From Pyrenula massariospora (lineage: Eukaryota; Ascomycota; Eurotiomycetes; Pyrenulales; Pyrenulaceae), in contig JAGFMI010000020.1 of NCBI GenBank assembly GCA_021030905.1, forward strand, positions 670,437 to 734,436: a stretch of DNA of 64,000 nucleotides, written 5' to 3'. Shown here in pieces: positions 59,029-64,000 of this stretch; position 1 is the first letter of the stretch; every line of letters starts with the position of its first letter. The notes under the pieces are model-generated. The model made no database searches. It was not told where the DNA came from and saw only the letters and a program-made list of their open reading frames with translations. The position numbers and the translations under genes were made by a program.

Positions 59029-60937
59029 TCCAATACACCCGTGCCCGCAGCTTCCAGACCGTAAGGCCATTACTGGTAATACAGGTAGAGTTAGCTAGAG
59101 GATCCCGCACCCATATAAGCGTTGGAAAGGCTTCAGCGAGCTGCCAGCTTCTTTACATTCTCCATTTTAAAGCTATGTCAATTACCTTAGAAACCGGTCC
59201 CTGAACGAGGTATGCTAGCGAGACAAGATTTCTAAAATGTGTCTACTTTTCTAAAATAATGGGTTGGAAATCGTTCACATGAAGCTTCTTAAAATCTCTG
59301 GATAGCATTGACGTGAGTATGACGTCTAACAATCTTTCACAAGGATACAAATGTGGAGAAGAGAACAGAGCTGGTATTAGTCGGAGAGAACAAACCCTGG
59401 ATTCCAGGTTCCACCTGAGCCGTGCTTGCTGTGGCGTTTATTCTCCTTCTCTAGATCGACCGATTCCTCACGTTTATTGTACTCCTATATTTGTATGTAA
59501 TGGCCGTGATTGCTCCGGCGTACAGAATCAGTAGTTTTCCGAAAGCTGCCATGGTGTCTAGGCTGTGGCTGAAATGGGTTTATTCTGTAACTTGAAGAAG
59601 CGTTCTATAACTTAAGGTAAGAATTTTATATAGAGATGAGGCAGCATGCCACAAAGACTAAGTTAAGAGATATTGTATGGGAGAATGTCAATGATCCCAG
59701 AGAAAATGCCGTACATCCAAGTCTAGAAACCATTGATAGAATTAATGTTCGTCGGAAGAAATACACAGAAAGTCGAGCGGTCTTCAGGAAATGTTTGTTG
59801 AAATTAGAAAAAGATTATCGTTGGCAGAACTCTTAGCAGCAAAACCACTGCGGAGGAGCTTATCGATATCGACAATAAATATTGATATAATCGACCATAA
59901 TATGCATTTGCACATTACCGAGAAGGCAGTATGTATAAATATTTAGAAGAGACCATGCTTTGACTAATTCTTCCCTTTTTCTGTCAAGAAAATCCGGCTG
60001 GCGTGTACAGCCTTACCTTATAGATTGGATCGTTGCGACACGTCTGAGGATATCGACGAAGTTCTGGATACTTTTGGACACCCTAAAAAAAGGTGCGGCC
60101 TATTGTTTGTGGAGCAGACATAACACCTTCGAAGCGCGCACTTGCAATAGAATAATGGGTCCGAGCGTCGTTGTCATTTTCCAATAAGAGCACCCAGTGT
60201 CTGCCGTAGACACGGATTCTAGGTATGAAGTGCCCGCTGAAGACCATGTTCGTGGACGACTGTAGCCCTATCCATTCAAATTGCGTTGAGGGCCATGCCA
60301 AATTTTTGGGTTGCAAGTCTCTGGAGACGCCTCCGCGCTCTTAATCTGATCACTATGATGCTAACCCGCCGGCCTCAAACAGCCTTTGGCTTCGACTCTA
60401 TAAAGCACTTCCAGAATTGTGTTCTTGATATAGCAGCGCTTCGTTTAACGTGCGTGATCCTTGGTGGCGGAATTCAGCTGGGAATACTTGTATTTCGCCC
60501 GGGTAAGCTTAAGCGGGACCGTAGGATGCATTAAGCAGGCATCTGGCTGTAACGCCAATGGCTCTAGGCCAAAGCGCCTGCTCAAGCCCAGAAATACCGC
60601 CGTCCAACCCAAGAAAACGCGGACAAACGCAGACTTAAGCAAACTCCCAAGCTTACATTGGTTATGTACAGTTTCAGCTGCTGTAGTCTACCAAAGCAAG
60701 CTTATCCTAGCTCCGACAAGACTGTCTGAACTCGATGGATGCATGAATTTCGACTTGGCATGGAGAATCGAGCGATTGCGACGAGTCGGAGCCTTGTGTG
60801 GCTGAGCCATCTGTACTTAGCCCATCAGCCGCTGCAGTCGTTATCAACCAGCGCCCCAGCGTCTGACCATGATGTTTCTCGCCTGTATCTCAACATGAGA
60901 AGCTTGACAAACATTAACAATTAGAGTCAATGAATGT
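59029..60937. other. Subtelomeric spacer with decayed coding remnants
   Basis: About 1.9 kb upstream of the last gene. It includes the frameshifted remnant at 59636-60117. Frames at 59313-59534 and 60286-60805 have no family match. The last few hundred bases should hold the promoter of the terminal NLR. Confidence 0.45.
59636..60117 (+). pseudogene. Probable frameshifted gene remnant, family not recognised
   Basis: Protein-like segments follow each other in different frames. The first is LRDIVWENVNDPRENAVHPS...AVFRKCLLKLEK (59636-59836). A one-base shift near 59815 then gives LSLAELLAAKPLRRSLS...HNMHLHITEKAV up to a stop near 59945. Further on comes RLACTALPYRLDRCDTSEDI...VLDTFGHPKKR up to about 60117. 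The composition looks like real coding sequence, but no GT-AG joins rescue one frame, so decay is likely. I do not recognise the family. Confidence 0.35.
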
Positions 60938-63915
60938 ATGATGGAAGCGTTAGCAGCGCTTAGTCTAGCCGGCAATATCATTCAATTTTTGGACTTCACA
61001 TCAAAGATTATCTCCAAGACTGAAGATTTCCATCGCGCGGGTGCTCCTGCGCCTGTTCTCAGCCTTGAGGCCACAAGCAAGGACATTGAGAGCCTGACTC
61101 CAAAACTTCTTTCATCTGCGCCATCCTCGCCTAGCCTCCCGAAATGCTCACCAGAAGACGACAAGGTAGGCATATCTGTTCCATTGAACCGTGATTAACA
61201 TTTTATAGGCTATCAAAGATCTCGTGCAAAGCTGCAGATCTGTCTCTCATAGGTTGATCAAAGCTATAGATCAGATAAAAGTAACGCCTGGTCAACCAAA
61301 ATGGAAGTCATTCCAAAAAGCTCTGAAAGCCTCTTGGAAAAAGGATGAAATCGAAAATCTTGCAACTGAGATCCTAACATTCCAGAACGAGCTGAAATTT
61401 AGAATACTTGTAGGTCTGAGAGCTTCCGTCGACGCAAAGGCTGTGCAAGATGACAAACGCTTCGAAAAACTTGATATGGAATCCCAGAACATAATCAAAG
61501 CTATTCTCCAATCGCGGGAGGTCTTCAAACACGAGATTGTTACTTCGACGGAAACAATCCTAAAGCGACAAGACCAGAGTGAGAAATTGGCTCTCACTCT
61601 TCATTCGGAAACTCTCAGAGCTCTGGGAGCCGTCGTGAAAGAAAAACGTGCCACTATCGTCGCTCGTTGTCTGAACATGATTGGCTACCATTCAATGCGC
61701 GTTCGCGAGGAAGACATTTCCCCTGCTCACCGCAAAACGTTTCAATGGATTCATGACGAATCAGGCCGTCAAATGGGATCATCTAGTAACTTTGTTGAAT
61801 GGGTTCGGACTGGAAAGTGCTGTTACTGGGTTCAAGGAAAAGCTGGGTCCGGTGGGATTATACCTATCCTGAAAAGTAGCTAAGCGCTAACACATTGCAG
61901 GTAAATCAACTCTGATGAAGTACATCACCGATTCTCCAGAGATAAAAAAATGCATGAATCAGTGGGCGAGTGGATCAACTCTTGTCTCTGCCAGATTCTT
62001 TTTCTGGGGAAGCGGTACTTCACTGCAGCGCTCTCAAACTGGTCTCTTCCGCTCGCTTCTATATACTCTCATTAGCCATCGAGAGGAACTCCTTGAAATT
62101 TGCTTCCCTCGGCTGTACGATAATGTGAACGAACAAAGAGACTACTCAAATGATTTTACGCTAGGGGAATTAAAGAATGCCTTTTCCAAGGCACTTGAAT
62201 GTGCCACGCCTCAGCAGAAGTTTTGTTTCTATATCGATGGTATTGATGAGTTTGAGGGAGACAAGGTAGAGATATCGGACTTTTTTAAATCTATAGCCTG
62301 CGACCCTCGGTTCAAAATTGTCGTGTCAAGTCGTCCAATTCCTGCCTGCATTGACGTCTTCCACGATTGTGCAAGTTTAAGACTGCAAGACATAACGAGA
62401 GGAGATATTCATCAGATTGTGAACGACACAATTGGTACGCATCGGTGGATGAAAGAGATCCAAGAGGAGCAACCGGCTGAAGCTTTAGCTTTGGTAAGAA
62501 AGGTTACGGAACGAGCTTCTGGAGTCATTCTATGGGTGATTTTAGTTGTACGTTCATTAATGAATGGGCTTCGAAACTTTGACACAATTGAGGACTTACA
62601 TACGCGGCTGATGGCTTTTCCAACTGAGCTGAAAGATCTTTATCAGCACATGTTTGTCTCTATGGAGCCTCTTTATCGAAAACAATCATCGAAGATCTTT
62701 CAACTAGTCCGCCTGTATCGGGATATATCATGTTGCAGAACGTATGTGGACGACGACATGATTGGTATTACTATACTACAACTCTACCATGCGACTAAAG
62801 GAGAGCCGGAGCATGCAATTACGCACAGAATACAAAGCTTGTCAGCGTCCCAAAAAAGAACAAAAGCTACAGCTATGGAAGGTCGTCTACGAAGCCGTAG
62901 CTGTGGCTTGCTCGAAGTCAGGCACGGTACATGGTACGGGCACGGCTTTTGTGACTCCCCTGTTGTGCTCTTTCATCACACTGTTCTAGACTACCTCTAC
63001 GATCCTAAACTATGGAAACATATTGTCTCTACGATAGATTCGATGATCTCTGTAACAAAGTATATTGATGAAGTTGCGCGGCTCTGGCTTCACCATGAAG
63101 AGGACATGCAAAGACAACAATTCGCAGAAATTGACCTTGATAACCTCACTGAAAAGTATGCGGAGGGTATGCAATTTGACAGTTGCGGTCACCGAGGGCA
63201 GACACAGATTTTGCTTTCTGATCCTGCCTTTGCCCGTCTAAGTAGGCGTTTCGGGCCGGAGCCAACCTTCTTCTCAGTCGCAGCGGTGCGTGGTCTCCAA
63301 ATATATGTCTGCGAGAAACTTTGTAGTCCGGAAGTCATGAAAATGCATCCCGATCATAGGTCTCGAGTGTGGTCTAATCTTACAGTGGCAAAAATTGACG
63401 GAGTCTGCCTGCACCAGTCTATCAAAATTTTTTTTACCCCAGGTGAGGCTCAAGAAAAGAGGCAGCATCATCTTACTCTGATCGCGGAAATACTCCAAAG
63501 TGGAATTAATGTAAATGAACCTCGGACACACAAGTCTGTACCTTCCTTCCAAAAAAATCAGTCTTTCCATCAAGACATGAGTATTCTTGAAGAAGTTACA
63601 GGCCAAAGCATGTGGACAGTCTTCCTCAGATATGTTGACCACTGGAATTTCAACGGTGCCTGGGATCTGGCGTCGCTCTCTGAGTCTAATTCTCTTAAGT
63701 CTTTCGAAACCATAGCCGACAAATTTCGCAATGCAGGGGCAGATTGGGAAGCTTCATATATCCGCAATCAACGACAGCGCAAAGCTCAAATCGTGGTATC
63801 AGAGGCATTTGATACACTTCTTGAGCAACAGCGTGTACATCCACGAAATGAAGGCCTAAGAAAAAGCGAGTCAGACACCCCGACATCTGAAGCACAGAGC
63901 AATTGCTCGGGATAG
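60938..63915 (+). CDS. NLR-like NACHT protein, terminal gene of the chromosome
   Basis: Exons 60938-61165, 61209-61851 and 61901-63915 give 961 residues. The N-terminal helical domain begins MEALAALSLAGNIIQFLDF, the common start of fungal NACHT proteins; a long helical linker follows. The P-loop is QGKAGSGKST (Lys 292), interrupted by a phase-1 intron at the same codon as in the NLR at 47982. Walker B is FCFYIDGIDEFEGD, followed by VVSSRPIP and a winged-helix-like region (ERASGVILWVILVVRSL). The C-terminal part has HTVLDYLYD and weak ankyrin-like pieces (EILQSGINVNEP, KFRNAGADWEA), then a polar tail. The stop codon is only 11 bp before the first perfect TTAGGG, so there is no room for an ordinary 3' untranslated region. 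The gene may have been cut by chromosome breakage with little loss, or its original tail is missing. Likely an immune or allorecognition receptor. Confidence 0.88.
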
Positions 63916-64000
63916 GGGGGTGGGGGTTAGGGTTAGGGTTAGGGTTAGGGTTAGGGTTAGGGTTAGGGTTAGGGTTAGGGTTAGGGTTAGGGTTAGGGTT
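63916..64000 (+). repeat. Telomere, TTAGGG repeats
   Basis: Twelve perfect TTAGGG units plus TT run from 63927 to the last base; the G-rich strand points outward as expected for a right chromosome end. They are preceded by GGGGG-T-GGGGG (63916-63926), which looks like a degenerate first unit. The array is cut by the end of the window or assembly, so its real length is unknown. Confidence 0.98.

Noticed and set aside
1-64000. CRISPR arrays, bacterial operons, rRNA genes or intact transposons
   Set aside because: None seen; no spaced repeats, no rRNA-like sequence, no transposase or reverse-transcriptase motifs in any frame I examined.

Overview
The window is the right-hand end of a chromosome from a filamentous ascomycete (Pezizomycotina). 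The evidence is 12 perfect TTAGGG units running to the last base, genes split by 39-178 bp GT-AG (twice GC-AG) introns, and fungus-specific families: Zn2Cys6 regulators, DUF3533/SNG1, DOMON-b561, fungal NLR-type STAND NTPases. I cannot place it to class; a leotiomycete-like fungus is only a guess. Most genes were rebuilt by joining exons on reading frame, splice sites and family continuity. Nineteen protein-coding genes look intact, and several have starts or exons that a plain ORF scan misses.

Positions 1-43374 resemble ordinary gene-dense, mainly metabolic chromosome. In order: a peroxisomal 4CL-like acyl-CoA ligase (1742), a three-finger C2H2 protein (5892), a carboxymuconolactone-decarboxylase-like protein (10700, minus), a type-B carboxylesterase (11915), a protein with a fungal NLR-type N-terminal domain but no NTPase (13845, minus), a Baeyer-Villiger monooxygenase (17574), a Zn2Cys6 regulator (19410, minus), a LovC/ToxD-like enoyl reductase (22258), a CPD photolyase (24033), a secreted LicD-family protein (26930), a second Zn2Cys6 regulator (28812), a DOMON-cytochrome b561 (31644), an SNG1-like membrane protein (33946), an MFS transporter (36420), an M28B peptidase (38698, minus) and a secreted GH43-like enzyme (41848). 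The monooxygenase, its convergent regulator and the divergently read reductase form a compact unit that could act with the nearby esterase (ketone to ester to acid plus alcohol) and the CoA ligase; this is inference from order and family only.

Positions 43375-64000 are subtelomeric: gene-poor and AT-richer, with genes of a different kind. They are a 10-exon SNF2/Rad5-type helicase (44397, minus) head to head with an 8-exon NACHT protein carrying C-terminal C2H2 fingers (47982), a small glycine-zipper protein (52853, minus), a secreted HEMLH metallopeptidase (57522) and a second NACHT protein (60938). The stop codon of the last gene lies 11 bp from the first perfect telomere repeat. Between them are probable gene relics, including a lone Walker-B-like segment near 54840 and a frameshifted remnant at 59636-60117, and a 28-bp near-perfect palindrome at 52173. 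The NLR genes, the relics and the direct telomere junction suggest a rapidly turning-over immune/allorecognition-type region at a chromosome end that may have been healed by telomere addition.
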